Counted from the first letter of the stretch, positions 17,852 through 29,700 are shown. The stretch is 64,000 nt of DNA from Candidatus Thorarchaeota archaeon (GCA_008080745.1 SHMX01000006.1:117684-181683), one strand, 5' to 3'. The notes: generated from the letters alone by a model not told the origin. Translations and numbers: made by a program.

Positions 17852-18865
17852 ATGAAAGATAAGCTAGAAACGGCAATTGCCAATGCAGAAGAAGTAGTGA
17901 CTGTTGATGAGGTTAAAGAAATCCTTGCGGGACCTTCATTCAACTTCTATTATGGTACCGCACCTACTGGCCCGTTTCACTTCGCATATCTAATCCCGCT
18001 GAACAAATTGGTCGAATTATCTGAGATGGGTGGAGAGGGCACCATTCTATTGGCTGATTACCACGCCCATCTTGATGACCAAAAAACTTCATTCGAGTTA
18101 ATGGAGCTAAGATCAAAATACTATGAAGAATGCATTCGCGGTGTGCTGGGAGAACATGCTAGAAAGTTCAAATTCCTACGTGGATCAACATACCAACATA
18201 GACGAGATTATGTGGAAGATTTGTACAAGATTGCAGCTAAAGTGACAACTAACCGTGCAAAGCGTGCATCTAGTGAAGTTGTACGACAGCGGGGAGAAGC
18301 AAAAGTTTCAGAACTGCTTTATCCATTACTTCAGATTCTGGATGTAAAATATCTTCAAGCAGATTTAACTGTAAGTGGAATTGATCAACGGAATATCTAC
18401 ATGCTTGGAAGAGAAACTTTAGAGAGTGTTGATTACAAGAAAGGATCGTACATATTCATGCCGTTGCTTCCATCTTTGAAGGGCGGCGGAGCGAAAATGT
18501 CAGCTAGTGATCCATTATCTCATATTCGCGTAACTGATAGCCCTGCAAGTATCAAGAAAACCATCAAGAAAGCATACTGCCCTGCAGGAGACTTAGAACA
18601 GAATCCTATCACATCTACAATGAGATACATTGTCTTTCCAAGGTACAATAAAATTCTGATTGAAAGAAAGGAGAAGTTTGGTGGGGACCTCGAATTCAAC
18701 ACCATTGACGAATTTGAGAAAGCCTACAAAGCTGAAGAAATCCATCCTATGGATGTGAAGAATTCCGTAACTGAATATCTGATTGAATTGCTCACACCCG
18801 CGAGAAAATACTTTGAGAATAATCCAGAGATTCTTGAAGAGATTGAGAAGACTTTTGAAAAGTAA
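17852..18865 (+). CDS. tyrS: Tyrosyl-tRNA synthetase, archaeal/eukaryotic type
   Basis: This class I synthetase charges tRNA-Tyr with tyrosine. The HIGH motif is HFAY (residues 43-46, in APTGPFHFAY) and the KMSKS motif is KMSAS (215-219). ILLADYHAHLDD and VSGIDQRNIYML form the tyrosine pocket. The HFAY motif and the spacing follow the eukaryotic cytoplasmic enzyme (HVAY in human) more than classical archaeal HLGH forms. The 337-residue length is catalytic core plus anticodon domain with no C-terminal EMAPII-like extension. The ATG at 17852 is preferred to the GTG at 17846. GGCGAG lies 5 bases upstream, inside a small hairpin. The gene ends just before a strong bidirectional hairpin. Confidence 0.93.
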   Translation: MKDKLETAIANAEEVVTVDEVKEILAGPSFNFYYGTAPTGPFHFAYLIPLNKLVELSEMGGEGTILLADYHAHLDDQKTSFELMELRSKYYEECIRGVLGEHARKFKFLRGSTYQHRRDYVEDLYKIAAKVTTNRAKRASSEVVRQRGEAKVSELLYPLLQILDVKYLQADLTVSGIDQRNIYMLGRETLESVDYKKGSYIFMPLLPSLKGGGAKMSASDPLSHIRVTDSPASIKKTIKKAYCPAGDLEQNPITSTMRYIVFPRYNKILIERKEKFGGDLEFNTIDEFEKAYKAEEIHPMDVKNSVTEYLIELLTPARKYFENNPEILEEIEKTFEK

Positions 18866-18870
18866 TAGAA

Positions 18871-18892
18871 GAGCGACCCGTCATGGTCGCTC
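18871..18892. terminator. Bidirectional hairpin between convergent genes
   Basis: GAGCGACC (18871-18878) and GGTCGCTC (18885-18892) form a perfect 8-bp stem with a 6-base loop, centred in the 38 bases between the stop of tyrS and the stop of the giant surface protein on the other strand. This is where terminators for both transcripts are expected. Confidence 0.65.
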
Positions 18893-18903
18893 CTTATCAT
18901 CTA

Positions 18904-21900
18904 TTAGGTATCAATACCGAGGCTCTTCAATAAAGCCTCCATATCAGCTTTGGATAGGTCTTGAGCCTGTTCAAGAATGATTGCAATTTCTTCCTGAGCA
19001 ATACCCTTCTGAAGTAGTTTCTTCCTGAATTCTTCCAAGACTTCTGGTTGTTCTCCTAAGGTCTTAGGCCGTTTAGGTTTTGGTTCTGGTTCGGCAGCAA
19101 CCTCTTTGGCTTCTGGTTCCATCAATTCGGTCTCTTCAAGTTTTTCAGGGGCTTCACCTATAGGTTCAGTCACTTCAGGTACCGTTGGAACCTCAGATGG
19201 CCTCGTTTCAGCTAATGCCTCCGCACGTCGAGCTTCCTCTTGAGCAATGACTTCCTTAAGGAAACCAATTCGTTCGCTTACACGCATTCGAGCCAAGTCT
19301 AATTTGAAGGCTTCGAGGTCGCTCTCACCTAGTCCTGTAATCTCAGTAAGACGATCGAGTAATTCATTCATCTCGGGAACATCAATCACAATTGGTGGGT
19401 CTTGTACCCTATCAGCATCTATAGTGATGGTAGTATGTTTGAATTCATCAGATAGTATATTCATGACCAAATCTTTCCTAGAACTAGCAGGGTATGGTCT
19501 TGGAATCTTACCTTTTCGAACCGATGATATCATGCCATTCAGAACTCGAATTATCTTAGGCACACTATAGATTCGAACATAATAGACAAGTCCCAAAGCT
19601 ATGAATATGAAACTGAATCCACCGACTACCTGTGCAGTTTGTAACAAAGCTTGTTCTGCAGAAATATCAGAGATAATCTCAATTTCGATTGATTGGGTAA
19701 CATAGTTCTCCCTTGACATTGATATTCGTATTGTGAAGGATCTACCAACATTAACTTGGAAGTATAATTTGTAGACTCCAGGTTCGGTTTCTTGAGTTCT
19801 GTCTGGATAATAGGTAACATTTCCTTCATTAAAGGAGAGATCAGGTTCTACACCGGATATACCCACTTGATGGTCAAGGTCATAGTATTGAATCTCAATG
19901 ATTATTACACTGCCTGGTGAGGTCTGAATTCTCGTCTGTGATGCAGTCAAATTGGTCCGAATCAAGTCTACTGAGATGAATACAGTCTTTGTGGATATTG
20001 CATAGATTTCTGTTTGGAAAGCGATCTCTACTTGGTAGGTTCCTAATATGAGATCATCTGGAATAGCAAGAGCATAGTTCTGACCTACCACTTCCAAACT
20101 GACTTGACCAATGTCTGACCAGACAGCAATACCATTCAGGTCTGTAATCAATTCTCCAGTTAGTGAATTTGTCACATTGAAATACATCGTGTTAGTTTCA
20201 TTAATTGGTGTTGAGAATTCATCAGGTCCATGAATAATTGCCTCTGTCGGGATGATTGTAACAGCTAATAAAATACCAGCAGTTTGGAAATTCTCTTTAC
20301 CAATACTTACGGTAATATCATAGAACTGAGGTAATGTCAGATTTAGGTGAATATCGATTAGATAGCTACCGTTTTGTAAATCGGTTATTGTTGCATCTGG
20401 ACCCACCCAAGAGACAATCACAGTACCGTTCGATATTGGTTGATTAGCATACGTATCATTGAAGTAAACAACATATGTTACATTCTGACCTGTGTATCCG
20501 CTCTGAAGTGAGTCAGAAGTGGTAAGGTCCGTTAGATGAGGTCGAACGGTCAATGATAATGTTCGCTTTGAGGTTGAATATCCTGTCTTAGTGGCGGTTA
20601 TACTGATGTAGTAAGTCTTAGCTGAGAGAAGGCTTGTGTCTATTGTTGATGAGTAAGAACCATCTATTTGCTGAGTCAAAACACCTACAGATACACCTAC
20701 TTCATAGGATATCAGTGCATCATCAATAGATACATCATAATAGGTATCGTTGAAAATAAACTCCAAGACTATAGAATCACCATAGAAGACTGTCAAATCG
20801 GCCAGGTCTGTGAGGAGAGTTAGTTTCGATGGGATGGGGTCTACAGATATCACAATCTCAGTATTTAGGATATCATGATTTATTGAACTAGCACTAAGAA
20901 TCAGGCTATATTGGCCATATCCAAATCCAGAAACATTCACCGAGCCCAAGTAGAATCCTGCGGTCCCATTGAAAGTTAGCATCGTGATGGTATCATTCCA
21001 TTCAGCTTCGACCGTTGCAGATTGAATCGGTTGGTTATTAGTAGCATCGAATAGATAGATATAGTATGACCCAGTGGTATTTGCTACGACTGAGAGCAAT
21101 GTAGAACTTGGTTCAATGTATCCAGTGGCTTTTGATATCACAAGAGAGAAGGTAGTTTGTCTTGTCTGATAGTATTCACGACTCACTGTAATCTGTGGCT
21201 TGTAAATTCCCCAATCAACCACACTCGAATCTAAATTATACGAATAAGAGCCGTTATTCAAGTCAGTGAAGTAATAGGTAGAGCCATTCAACAATAGACT
21301 GCCATTCATACCACGAACAAGAGTTCCATGATATGTATCCTTAACATTGAATCGTATTGTGATGGTCTGACCCCAATCACCATAGTAAGTTGTTTGAGCC
21401 AAGATTATCTGGACTGAGCCAGAACCTGGTTGTACATCGATGCTAATATTGGCTGTTGCATGGTATTGCTTGTTTGCGGCAACTGTAAAGGTGTATTCCT
21501 GAGCAACAAGACCAGTCGTGTTTAAGGTGATACGGTATTCACCATCTCCTAACTCCGTGATTGTAGCTGGTAATCCAGTAAGGTCGGTCCAACTTGTGGT
21601 TAGTGTCGCTCCAGATAGAGGTATACTGTGATCAAAGTCAGTCAAAGTGAGGTTAACTATTAGAGGATCACCCACTGGAATAGTACCTGCACCAGGTGCT
21701 TCCGAAATAAGTGAGGTTTGAATGGCTCTAATAGTTGCAGGTATGTTAGACTCGGTCCTTGATGCATAGAACGGAATACCACTCTTACTTAGTGTCAATT
21801 CAATATAGATATCCCCAAGTCCACCAAACTGTTCTGATGGAATTATGAGTTGATATGAACCAGAAGATAATATTTCAAGATACCAGATTGGAGTGGTAAG

Positions 21901-24900
21901 ATTCGTAATTGTCAAATCAACATTTGCCCCATCAATTCCTACATCACTCAGATAATCTACATATTCGAAGTCAATTGTAATGTTGTCACCGTATGGAGTA
22001 TCTGCAATGGATGGAAACAGAATCTGAGTAGGCCTCTCTATCGTAGTTGCTACTGTATTCTTAGTTCTAACATCGTAGTAAGGTATTGCAGTACTCTTAT
22101 TGATCTGTAGAGAAATACTGTGCGAACTTACCAGTTGCGTAGAATCGAGAATGGTAGAGTTGAAAGATATTTCATAGTATGTTCCATATGAGTAAAGAGA
22201 ATACTCGCTTGAAGTGATTACCAAAGAACTTGGACCATGAGTTAATATGATGTGAGTCTTATTCAACTCGATATTTTCACTGGTGAAAAAGTCTTCAAAA
22301 CGGAATTCGAAGGTAACATTTTCAAGAAATGATGTATCTCCAGGGGTCTTTGTTAGAATAATCTGGGTAGTTCTTTCACTTATACGAGCATTAACACTTT
22401 CACTCAGAGGGAGATAATAGGGTTGACCCGAATAAGTAACCTGAATCTGCACCGTATAGATGTCCGGAGCTCCTAATGCGGTACTGTTGATCTCGATTTG
22501 ATATTGACCATCACCCAAGTAAGAAACCCAATAATTGGTATTTAGAACAAGAGTATCGATAGAGGTTAAACACGATAAAGCGATACTAGCTCCAGATATG
22601 CCAGTACCAGTAGAGTCATCGGTATATGAGATTAGGATTGTGGAATTCGTTCCGTATGGAGCTGTATCAGGACTCTCATATCCAAGCTGAGTACTTCTCT
22701 TCAAAACATTAATTGTGAATAGATGAATAGCATCAGCAGCGTAGTTGGACCCAGTGTATAGAATAGTAGCATTGAGGGTGTAAGTTCCGTCGGATACAAA
22801 ACCTGATGAATTTAGAACGATTCTGTACTCTCCATCTCCCAAATATGAAACATCATACCAACCGTCAAGGGAAGTATTCAATGAGAGGTCTCCAGTCATG
22901 CCAACTGAGCTTCCTGACACTAAATCTGTGTAAACAAAACCAATTGTGACATTATTGCCCCACTGTGGTGAATTGAAAGCAAGATTGCTAAGCTGAGTTG
23001 TCCTTAGTGTAACCTCGATAGTGAACTGTAAACTAGTTATATCAGCATAGTTTGGTAATCCAGTCCATGTGACAGTCATATGTAATGAGTGGGTACCGAT
23101 TCCTCCCAATGAGGAAGTGTCAACAAGTAGAGTGAATACTTTTTCAACAGAGTCATAACTTAAAGTATAGGAAATACCACCCTCATCTACAGAAATCATG
23201 AGGTTTGATGAATTGACTATCTCACTTGTTGAAAGTGAATCGACATAGGTGAAGGAGAATTCAGCAATTTCTCCATAAGGTGTACTCTCTACTGGAGTAT
23301 AGTCAATATAGGTTGGGCGTTCAAGTACCACTAATGTCACGGTCAAGCTCTTATTTTCATACAATGGAGATATTCCTGCTTCCCACATGAAGTCAAGCTG
23401 GAACTTGAAGGTGCCAGTTGTGACAAATAGAGAACTATTCAGATTGAACTGGTAGGTTCCAGGAATAGTTCCTGACTCCACTACATAGAAGTCTGATTGT
23501 GTGACAGAGTGACCTGCAGTTAACGACGTTATTTTTAGAAAGACGTGATTGCTGCTGTTTGATATTCTAGTACTCGTATCTAACTCACGATATACAACCG
23601 TGTAACTGAAGTTTTGAAGACAATACCTCGCCGTAGGAGCAATCTCAAGAAAGACAATAGTATCAGTACCTTTTACTCGTACTGTTGAAGTTAGATCTCC
23701 CGGCACGTATTTGACCGACCCTTCCCACCAGATTGAGATAGTGAGACTCTTTGTTCCAATAGTGCCCCATTGATCGCTGGGAATTGATATATTATAATGA
23801 CCATCCCCTGAAGTGGATGCATCTACCCAGAATTCAAGAGAAGCAACATCCGGCGATGTAACTGATATTCTCAAGTTACCAGATATATTCGTTATAGGTA
23901 AGCTCAGGTCTGTGTCTTCATAATATACCAAAGCTGTGATGTTATCACCATATTGGGTCTGTTGAATTGGTGAATCAAATTTGAACAATGTCTGATGTCT
24001 TCGTACGAGGATGTCAATGGAAAATGAATGATTCTGATAACTTGGTCTCTCAATAGTGAAGTTGACAAGATACCATTTCTCGTTAGCACCCTGAGTATCA
24101 TCATCTTCAGTAAAGATTGTAATTTCATATGTTCCAGCAGTTGCGGTTTCTGTCACCGTATAGTTATCTTCGCCTAGAGTGTGATGATTACCCCAGTCAC
24201 AGATAATGTATGAGCCAGCACCAGTTATGGGACTACCATCGTCTTCCGACCATGTCAAGAAGAAGGACTCATTTTCACCAACAGGAATAGACAACTGATT
24301 CGCGGTATAACTAATTGAGTTATAGACTTCTCTGACCTCTATAAGAAGATACATCTGAACAGGATTGACAAAGGCTGCTGTTGCATTGATTAATAACTTG
24401 TAATTTCCTAATGCTACACCTGTTCCTTCCAACTCAAAGTCATATGTACCATCAAGATTATCAATAACTGTAAATCCTGCAGACCAGTTACACCAAAGAG
24501 TACCTCCAGAAATAGGTGTAGGTGTGGCTGCATCTCTACGGAACTTCACTGTGAAAGATTGGTTGTTTCCGATTCGATCAGAAATTCCAGGATACTGGTC
24601 TGATGTTAGAGTTGCATCATAATTCGCATTGATTGTAAGTACGCTTGATGTATCATCATAATAGGTGGCAGACCAATTCATCACCATGTAATATTGACCT
24701 CTGTCAGGGAGATTACTAGTTTCAAGAACTAGGGTATATTCCCCATTACCACTGTCTGAGAATGAGCCACTGAGGACTACGTCATTGGTAGAGTTGCGAA
24801 TTTCGTATGGCATCACCCCACCAGAAACTGGTATCGAGCTATCAATATCGTTTGCTTGAATTATCACATAGAGCAAATCACCATAAGTCACATTGGTTAG

Positions 24901-26784
24901 CCAAGTGCCTATAGCTTCACTTGGTCCTACGACTTCTAAATTCGTATCGTGTGTAATTGTAAATGTTCTGAGGAAATAACCAGTTGAGTTCCAGATGCTC
25001 CCATCAGCACGATTATCAGTGAATGCTCTAATTGTCCATTCACCTGCAGTGGCATTAGAACCTGCAAAAGTCATATAGTCAGAGATTGCGTACCCACTAG
25101 CATCAACAGTTGCATTGATACTACCCCAGAAGGCATTGTCAGGGTTGTAAATTGAAATATTAACGACCGAGTTTTCATACTCTACTCCAACATTGATACG
25201 AAACCGAGTATCATCACCAGCTCTAATGTTTACAAATTGCTCCCAAAGACTACTAGTTGGGTCTTCTAACTCAACATCAGAAATCATGTTGGGAGATGAA
25301 CTAAGAATCCGCCAATATCTGTATCTTCCAACCTCATTGGTTATGTCATAAGTTGATACATTGAGATATCCATCGCCAGGATTACCACCGGAAACGCCTG
25401 TAGTGACATTTACAGTTGGATTCAAAAATGTTGCAACATGATAGACATCACGGTTTGTGGGTATACTGATATTATAGAAATAGCGATTGACATAGCCGTC
25501 TGGAATATCAGCGTAATAATAAGTTGTGAAGTTTGCTTGAGTTGCGTTTTGAATCTGGACAAACTCACCATATGACGTTTGATCTATTTGATAAACTGTC
25601 GGAACGTCATATTGTCTGCTAAAGAGGTTTGTATCCACATCGAAGTCTATGATAATAATTTCATTGGGATCGGGATTGGTTGGCACTGGAGTCCATGAGA
25701 ACTCAAGATTCACAGGATTTGTAGTCCAAGGTGTGGTTGGTGTCTGTGTTATTGTTCCCACACCCCTTGTAGCACCATCATTTACATCAAGACCATTCAT
25801 CTGAAGATTGATCTCACTTGGAGAAACTTTCGTTTTCAGATAGAGATGAATATTATCCATCCTTGCATTGGGTCCAATTTCTGGATCGTAACCAACAGTA
25901 TCCGTACACCATAGACCAACTTGAAGAGTGATGGTGTTATCTGTGAATATTGTTGTTGGAACACTAACTAGACCGGAACTGAACCATTGTGCCTCCGCTG
26001 CAATATCACCAAACGCAAGAGCCCAAACTGAATTAGTTGGGTCGGTATCCTCAATCATTGCATAAATGGAGAAGCTACCACTGAGGTCATAGCTGACATC
26101 ATCATATGTATCAGCAAAATAGTCAAGTGATAGACCAGCCCAAACAACATCTCCACGATCGATAGTAACAGATTGCTCAGCATAAGCCCGGTCACCACTA
26201 TCATAGAAATAGGGCGCAGAACTCGATGATGAATTTAACTCGAACTTCACACAATCATCATCGGTTTCATGTCCATCATCCATCCAAGTTGAATATGGGA
26301 TACTATAGCCACCACCAGCACCAGTTTCATCAAGGGTCCAACTAGTAGCACTCCCAGTGAAGCCGGGGTTTAGATACCAAGTTCTGTTTTCCGTGAGACC
26401 ACTGATTTCTGCTTGAACATTATATGATTCCCAACCGCTACCAGTTGGAATCTGAATAGTATCGGTTGTAGTAGTATTATCAGTGAAATAGGACATACTC
26501 CTATCGTTCCAGGTATCTGACCGATTACCATACTCAGAACCAATCAAAGGAGAGGATGTAGCATTAACCTCGACCCATCCATCTTCCGTTAGTACATACT
26601 TGTGAAGCTCTTCATTTGGGGCGATTTCGATAGTATCACCATTTCCAATATCTACAATTCTCGAATCTTCAGGTTGACTTCCAATATATTGAGAAGGCAC
26701 AAGATTGGGGGTGATAGAGCCTATTTGAAATATCAATAGCATTGCAACCATTGCAACTAGAATTTGACCGTGTAGCTTCTTCAT
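18904..26784 (-). CDS. Giant Ig-repeat surface protein with membrane anchor and cytoplasmic tail (2626 residues)
   Basis: An N-terminal signal peptide (about 1-28) leads into a jelly-roll-like N-terminal region (about 30-330). Some 20 or more Ig/invasin-like units of about 85-100 residues follow, each with phrases like YGTNSTILISYTD, GISGA, and DGQYQIEINST. One membrane helix lies near residues 2378-2400 and is followed by a 226-residue cytoplasmic tail. The tail has a helical region and ends EEIAIILEQAQDLSKAD. It is rich in Ser/Thr and N-x-S/T sequons, as expected for an adhesin, pilus-like stalk or S-layer-associated protein. The ATG overlaps the stop of the paralogous upstream gene, so the two are translationally coupled. 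Function on the cell surface is inferred; the ligand is unknown. Confidence 0.88.
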   Translation of the reverse strand: MKKLHGQILVAMVAMLLIFQIGSITPNLVPSQYIGSQPEDSRIVDIGNGDTIEIAPNEELHKYVLTEDGWVEVNATSSPLIGSEYGNRSDTWNDRSMSYFTDNTTTTDTIQIPTGSGWESYNVQAEISGLTENRTWYLNPGFTGSATSWTLDETGAGGGYSIPYSTWMDDGHETDDDCVKFELNSSSSSAPYFYDSGDRAYAEQSVTIDRGDVVWAGLSLDYFADTYDDVSYDLSGSFSIYAMIEDTDPTNSVWALAFGDIAAEAQWFSSGLVSVPTTIFTDNTITLQVGLWCTDTVGYDPEIGPNARMDNIHLYLKTKVSPSEINLQMNGLDVNDGATRGVGTITQTPTTPWTTNPVNLEFSWTPVPTNPDPNEIIIIDFDVDTNLFSRQYDVPTVYQIDQTSYGEFVQIQNATQANFTTYYYADIPDGYVNRYFYNISIPTNRDVYHVATFLNPTVNVTTGVSGGNPGDGYLNVSTYDITNEVGRYRYWRILSSSPNMISDVELEDPTSSLWEQFVNIRAGDDTRFRINVGVEYENSVVNISIYNPDNAFWGSINATVDASGYAISDYMTFAGSNATAGEWTIRAFTDNRADGSIWNSTGYFLRTFTITHDTNLEVVGPSEAIGTWLTNVTYGDLLYVIIQANDIDSSIPVSGGVMPYEIRNSTNDVVLSGSFSDSGNGEYTLVLETSNLPDRGQYYMVMNWSATYYDDTSSVLTINANYDATLTSDQYPGISDRIGNNQSFTVKFRRDAATPTPISGGTLWCNWSAGFTVIDNLDGTYDFELEGTGVALGNYKLLINATAAFVNPVQMYLLIEVREVYNSISYTANQLSIPVGENESFFLTWSEDDGSPITGAGSYIICDWGNHHTLGEDNYTVTETATAGTYEITIFTEDDDTQGANEKWYLVNFTIERPSYQNHSFSIDILVRRHQTLFKFDSPIQQTQYGDNITALVYYEDTDLSLPITNISGNLRISVTSPDVASLEFWVDASTSGDGHYNISIPSDQWGTIGTKSLTISIWWEGSVKYVPGDLTSTVRVKGTDTIVFLEIAPTARYCLQNFSYTVVYRELDTSTRISNSSNHVFLKITSLTAGHSVTQSDFYVVESGTIPGTYQFNLNSSLFVTTGTFKFQLDFMWEAGISPLYENKSLTVTLVVLERPTYIDYTPVESTPYGEIAEFSFTYVDSLSTSEIVNSSNLMISVDEGGISYTLSYDSVEKVFTLLVDTSSLGGIGTHSLHMTVTWTGLPNYADITSLQFTIEVTLRTTQLSNLAFNSPQWGNNVTIGFVYTDLVSGSSVGMTGDLSLNTSLDGWYDVSYLGDGEYRIVLNSSGFVSDGTYTLNATILYTGSNYAADAIHLFTINVLKRSTQLGYESPDTAPYGTNSTILISYTDDSTGTGISGASIALSCLTSIDTLVLNTNYWVSYLGDGQYQIEINSTALGAPDIYTVQIQVTYSGQPYYLPLSESVNARISERTTQIILTKTPGDTSFLENVTFEFRFEDFFTSENIELNKTHIILTHGPSSLVITSSEYSLYSYGTYYEISFNSTILDSTQLVSSHSISLQINKSTAIPYYDVRTKNTVATTIERPTQILFPSIADTPYGDNITIDFEYVDYLSDVGIDGANVDLTITNLTTPIWYLEILSSGSYQLIIPSEQFGGLGDIYIELTLSKSGIPFYASRTESNIPATIRAIQTSLISEAPGAGTIPVGDPLIVNLTLTDFDHSIPLSGATLTTSWTDLTGLPATITELGDGEYRITLNTTGLVAQEYTFTVAANKQYHATANISIDVQPGSGSVQIILAQTTYYGDWGQTITIRFNVKDTYHGTLVRGMNGSLLLNGSTYYFTDLNNGSYSYNLDSSVVDWGIYKPQITVSREYYQTRQTTFSLVISKATGYIEPSSTLLSVVANTTGSYYIYLFDATNNQPIQSATVEAEWNDTITMLTFNGTAGFYLGSVNVSGFGYGQYSLILSASSINHDILNTEIVISVDPIPSKLTLLTDLADLTVFYGDSIVLEFIFNDTYYDVSIDDALISYEVGVSVGVLTQQIDGSYSSTIDTSLLSAKTYYISITATKTGYSTSKRTLSLTVRPHLTDLTTSDSLQSGYTGQNVTYVVYFNDTYANQPISNGTVIVSWVGPDATITDLQNGSYLIDIHLNLTLPQFYDITVSIGKENFQTAGILLAVTIIPTEAIIHGPDEFSTPINETNTMYFNVTNSLTGELITDLNGIAVWSDIGQVSLEVVGQNYALAIPDDLILGTYQVEIAFQTEIYAISTKTVFISVDLIRTNLTASQTRIQTSPGSVIIIEIQYYDLDHQVGISGVEPDLSFNEGNVTYYPDRTQETEPGVYKLYFQVNVGRSFTIRISMSRENYVTQSIEIEIISDISAEQALLQTAQVVGGFSFIFIALGLVYYVRIYSVPKIIRVLNGMISSVRKGKIPRPYPASSRKDLVMNILSDEFKHTTITIDADRVQDPPIVIDVPEMNELLDRLTEITGLGESDLEAFKLDLARMRVSERIGFLKEVIAQEEARRAEALAETRPSEVPTVPEVTEPIGEAPEKLEETELMEPEAKEVAAEPEPKPKRPKTLGEQPEVLEEFRKKLLQKGIAQEEIAIILEQAQDLSKADMEALLKSLGIDT

Positions 26785-29700
26785 TATTCCATTCCTCCTA
26801 GCTGATCAATTAAAGCATCAACTTCGGCTTTGGAAAGCTCCCTTGCCTGTTCAATCATGATTTCAACCTCAGATTCGCTGATACCCATCCTAAGTAGTTT
26901 CTCTTGAAGGTCATCCAGTTCAGTCTCACTCAATTTCTGTTTGACTTCACGTTCTTCAACAGATTCCTCTTCTCCTTCTGCCTCCGCTAACTCCTTAGCC
27001 CGTCGAGACCTTTCCTGCCGGATTACTTCACTGATAAAGCCAGCCCTCTCGCTGGGTCGCATGGCCTCCAAATTCGTCCGGAGCGTTTGAACGTCGGCAT
27101 CAGTAAGACCCACTACTTTTGCTAATTCGTCAAGAAGTTCTTCGACATCAAGAATCTGTATTTCAATAGTTGAAGGAGTAATATCATCTGGTGTCTTCCT
27201 GATACCCATAGGAAGTAATTCTTCATTCATCATAGATAGAATCAATCTATTACGAATCATGACATCCTCTGGTTTAGGAATACCACCCTTAGAGATGACT
27301 TTCAACATACGTTGTATCTTTCTAACAAGCTTGGGAACAGACAATACCCGAATATACAAGGCAGCAAGAATAGCTATTCCAATAATTCCCAATCCAGTAT
27401 AGGTGAATCCTGATACCAATGCTTGTTGTTCTGGTGGTATCTCTGAAAATACTACAACATTGATAGTTTGAGTCTGATAATCACTAAGACTCAAGGTTAT
27501 TGTAATCTCATAAGTAGCAACAGCAGGTGGTATAAATGCAAATACATAGGTTCCATTACCGAAATCGATTTCTTGGTCGGTCAATCTCGTTAGGGATAGA
27601 TTGGGTGTCGCATTATTAGCTCCAGCAATAGGAACATTGTGATCTACGTCCATATAGGTTACACGGACATAAATAACACGTCCAGAATATACTGTGGCTG
27701 GCAATGGTTCATAAATTAGCTCAGTGTTTATTTCCCTAATTCTCAAATTGAACACTAATTCAGTCTGGCTATAGTTCCCTTTACTGATTATAATCCGAAT
27801 CCTATAGGGTTCATCACGAATATCCAATCTCGAAATATCTGTAGCATCAGGCCCAAATACGTATGTTCCATTCCCCAGGTCAATTAGATTTACTGTGCCA
27901 AACTCCCATATTGCTGAGGCTGTGGCACCTGTTACCAATTCATCATGCAGAATGTCCATGTAATCAAAAGCTACCGAGTAATCATCACCAACGGGGAATG
28001 TGAACTCATCGTTTCCTACTACCTCGGTACTAATCGGCCTAACTAAGAGCTTAACATTGGTAAATGAATAAGCATGATTTTGTTTGCTTAGTGTGATGGA
28101 TATGCCTCTTGCAATACTTCCAGCATATACCATAGAGGAGTTCAGGGTTAGCGAATAGTTACCTCCACCCTCGTTGACCAAACTTCCTGTAAAGCCTTCG
28201 AAGATGAAACTAGATGTTGCATTATCAATTCCAAGATTGGAATGGGTATTGTTATAGTAGAATCTGAATGTTGCATTCTCTCCATAGAAGACAGAAATCA
28301 GAGCAGGACCTACAATATCAATCTTAGTTGGAATCTTTAGAACTTGCAGAGTGACATCAATTGTTGCAGGCGAGTAGCCAGATAGACTGCTTGAAACGGT
28401 CAAGACCCATTCACGAATATCGATAGAACTGGTTGGAACCATAGCTGAATACCAGCCAGTTCCCAATTCGGTCATGTTGCCAACTACAGTGCCCACGCTA
28501 TAAGTAAGAGTTGAACCTAATACAGGAATATTTAGTTCAGTGTTGTTCAAATATACGGTAACATTGACTTCATCACCATATACCACGGGTAGAACAGAAT
28601 TATCGTTCAATATCGATAATTCAGTGGAGGCCTCGCTGACCTCAATTATAAGTTGTGTAGATACTGTCTTGTAGTTTGTCGAGTTGGCGGAAACCTGTAT
28701 TTGATGAGATCCTACTGTTATACCGGAGATAGTGAATTGACCAATATATTTTGATTCAACCGCACTCCAGTAGATTTGACCAGAACCACCCGTCCATGAA
28801 TAGGTTACGATGCCAGTCGATATGGGAGTAGAATCGGATTTAATGAGATATTCAACCTCAATTGAAACTGTCTGCCCATTAACTGTGATGTAAGAGTCTA
28901 GAATTGCATCTATGGATGTACTGACTTTCGCTATTCGAATCTGGAAATCTCTTTGTACACTCTCATAATTCTTTAATGATGAAATAAAGGTAACAGAATA
29001 TTCTCCTGCATTGAATGAAGACGAAAGTATCGAATAGTTGTATATTCCTGGAGAAACTTCTGTCAGATTGAATATTTGTTCGCTTATCGACATATTTGCG
29101 AGGGCTCCAATTACGGGTGAGCCATCACGGGCATCAGTGATATTTGCTGAGAACTCGATTGAGTCACCCCAAATCGGATCTGTAGGTGTTGCAATAATTT
29201 CCATTGTCACAGGAACAGCAGCTAGGACAATATCAGCCAGGATTGATTTGTTCAAGTGGAGATACTTTTCAGCACTAAATGAACAACTGTAAATCTCAGC
29301 ATCAAGTCCACTTGTTTCAATTGTTACATTGTAAATACCATTACCCAGTTCTACAATTGTTATAGAAGTACCATATAATGAATTCCAATTAGAACTCACA
29401 ATACCTCCCTCTATCCCCTCACCAGATATCTGGTTGATGTAGGTAAGATTGCCTACGACTACATCCCCTATGTAGTTAGTGGAGGTATCTGATATTTCAA
29501 AGGAAAGCGTAGTTGATACCGGATTGACAGTGATAGCAAATCTCAACATCGTTTTATTCTGATAGAAGGGTGAGCCACTCCAAGAAAAGTTGGCATAGAA
29601 AGTGAATCGACCGAGGGTAAGAAGTGCAGTGGTGTTGATTGATACCGAATAAGTCCCATCTACATTATCAGTAATCCAATATTGGATTGGTGTGATATTC

